In this document: one piece after another, positions 5,061 through 5,580 of the stretch
Layout: each line of letters starts with the position of its first letter
Numbering within the stretch: the first letter of the stretch is position 1
Assembly (NCBI GenBank): GCA_026785745.1
Contig: JAJAZO010000230.1
Location: 1 to 5,580, forward strand
Length of the DNA stretch: 5,580 nt
Direction: 5' to 3'
Origin: Chitinophagaceae bacterium
GTDB lineage: Bacteria; Bacteroidota; Bacteroidia; Chitinophagales; Chitinophagaceae
The notes under the pieces: model-generated
Databases searched by the model: none
Told to the model about the DNA's origin: nothing
What the model saw: the letters and a program-made list of their open reading frames with translations, nothing else
Translations under genes and position numbers: made by a program

Positions 5061-5580
5061 TTGAAGGTTGCAGGCTTTATAGCAAACCGCATAGCATTTA
5101 ACCGGTCCACAGGACCCGGTGGGCAGAAATCCTTTTCCAGGTTTATCATCAGGCTGTCAACCGTTGCCACTGTTATCAGTGTAATGGTAATGATAGTGAC
5201 CCTGTCATTGGCCAACGGCTTCCAGGAAAAAGTGAGCCAGAAAGTATTCAGCTTTCTGGGGCATATCCGCATTGAAGAGAAGCAACCGGATAAAGCCATC
5301 ATATCAGAAGAAAGCCCCATCATAAAAAATGATGCGTTAGCAGCAAGTATTAAAGCTGACCCTGCTATTGAAAGCATTCATCCTTTTGCCACCAAATATG
5401 CTATTCTTAAAACAAAAGATGAAATAGAAGGTGTGTTGCTGAAAGGTCTTGACAGCAGCTATGATTTTAATCACCTGAAAGATTTCATGAAGCAGGGCAG
5501 GCCGATACATTTTAACGACAGCAGCTACAGCCGGGAGATCATGATATCTGCTTATACAGCCGAACAACTTCACCTTGCCA
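5061..5580 (+). CDS. LolC/LolE-type ABC transporter permease (partial, 3' end off window)
   Basis: Only the first 173 codons are present; the frame is open to the right edge. The protein begins KVAGFIANRIAFN, the FIAxR opening of FtsX-like permeases of the LolC/LolE family, followed by a first membrane segment at about residues 28-50 (FIIRLSTVATVISVMVMIVT) and the junction LANGFQEKVSQKVFSFLGHI (50-69). A periplasmic domain resembling MacB/LolE follows. Such permeases work with a LolD-type ATPase to release lipoproteins from the inner membrane towards the outer membrane, though some relatives export other molecules. The only plausible start is TTG at 5061: no ATG or GTG lies between the in-frame TAA at 5006-5008 and this codon, family members start about here, and a perfect -7 box precedes it. 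The four-helix permease core lies beyond the window. Confidence 0.85.
   Translation, partial: MKVAGFIANRIAFNRSTGPGGQKSFSRFIIRLSTVATVISVMVMIVTLSLANGFQEKVSQKVFSFLGHIRIEEKQPDKAIISEESPIIKNDALAASIKADPAIESIHPFATKYAILKTKDEIEGVLLKGLDSSYDFNHLKDFMKQGRPIHFNDSSYSREIMISAYTAEQLHLA

Noticed and set aside
5237..5259. Inverted repeat CCAGAAAG / CTTTCTGG with 7-base loop in the permease gene
   Set aside because: An 8-bp inverted repeat with a short loop is expected about once by chance in a window this size, and it lies in conserved coding sequence.
5015..5573. Two minus-strand open frames (5015-5377 and 5337-5573)
   Set aside because: They lie opposite a clear permease coding frame and show no family features; they are shadows.

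Overview
The window looks like chromosomal DNA of a Bacteroidota member, most likely family Chitinophagaceae or a close relative (family placement is an inference). The evidence is a low-to-moderate GC content, a type IX secretion system (T9SS) plug protein, small SRP RNA with a Bacteroidota-type -7 box (TAnnTTTG) at the right distance, almost no Shine-Dalgarno sequences, and A-rich or unremarkable leaders. It reads as ordinary core/accessory chromosome: I see no transposase, integrase, phage gene, CRISPR array or toxin-antitoxin pair.

Layout, left to right. Positions 1-301 hold no supported gene. A secreted SdiA-regulated/phytase-like beta-propeller protein (302-1219, +) is followed tail to tail, after 3 bases, by a DoxX-like membrane protein (1223-1597, -). 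DoxX is divergent from a DUF1801 (frataxin-like fold) protein (1651-2142, +), and the 53-bp gap between them contains a long imperfect dyad. A small exported protein of unknown function (2207-2611, +) follows. Next comes the SRP RNA gene (ffs, about 2667-2760, +) with its own promoter and intrinsic terminator, then a perfect 20-bp palindrome, then a small-type transaldolase (2817-3470, +). A 162-bp intergenic stretch separates this from the convergent T9SS plug gene (3633-4910, -). Divergent from plug, a LolC/LolE-type ABC permease starts at an unusual TTG (5061) behind a perfect -7 box and runs off the right edge.

The genes do not form a single pathway. Several concern the cell envelope: SRP RNA (co-translational targeting to the inner membrane), a Lol-type permease (lipoprotein release), the T9SS plug (outer-membrane export gate), and two exported proteins. 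Transaldolase belongs to the pentose phosphate pathway. Most genes are in separate transcription units, with frequent strand switching.

No wholly new system is evident. The most interesting non-genic signal is a pair of perfect palindromes (2775-2794 and 2031-2048) sharing the template TCCG-NN-AGCT-NN-CGGA, one intergenic and one inside a coding region. This suggests a dispersed iterated-palindrome family in this genome. Second is the dyad in the divergent DoxX/DUF1801 promoter region.
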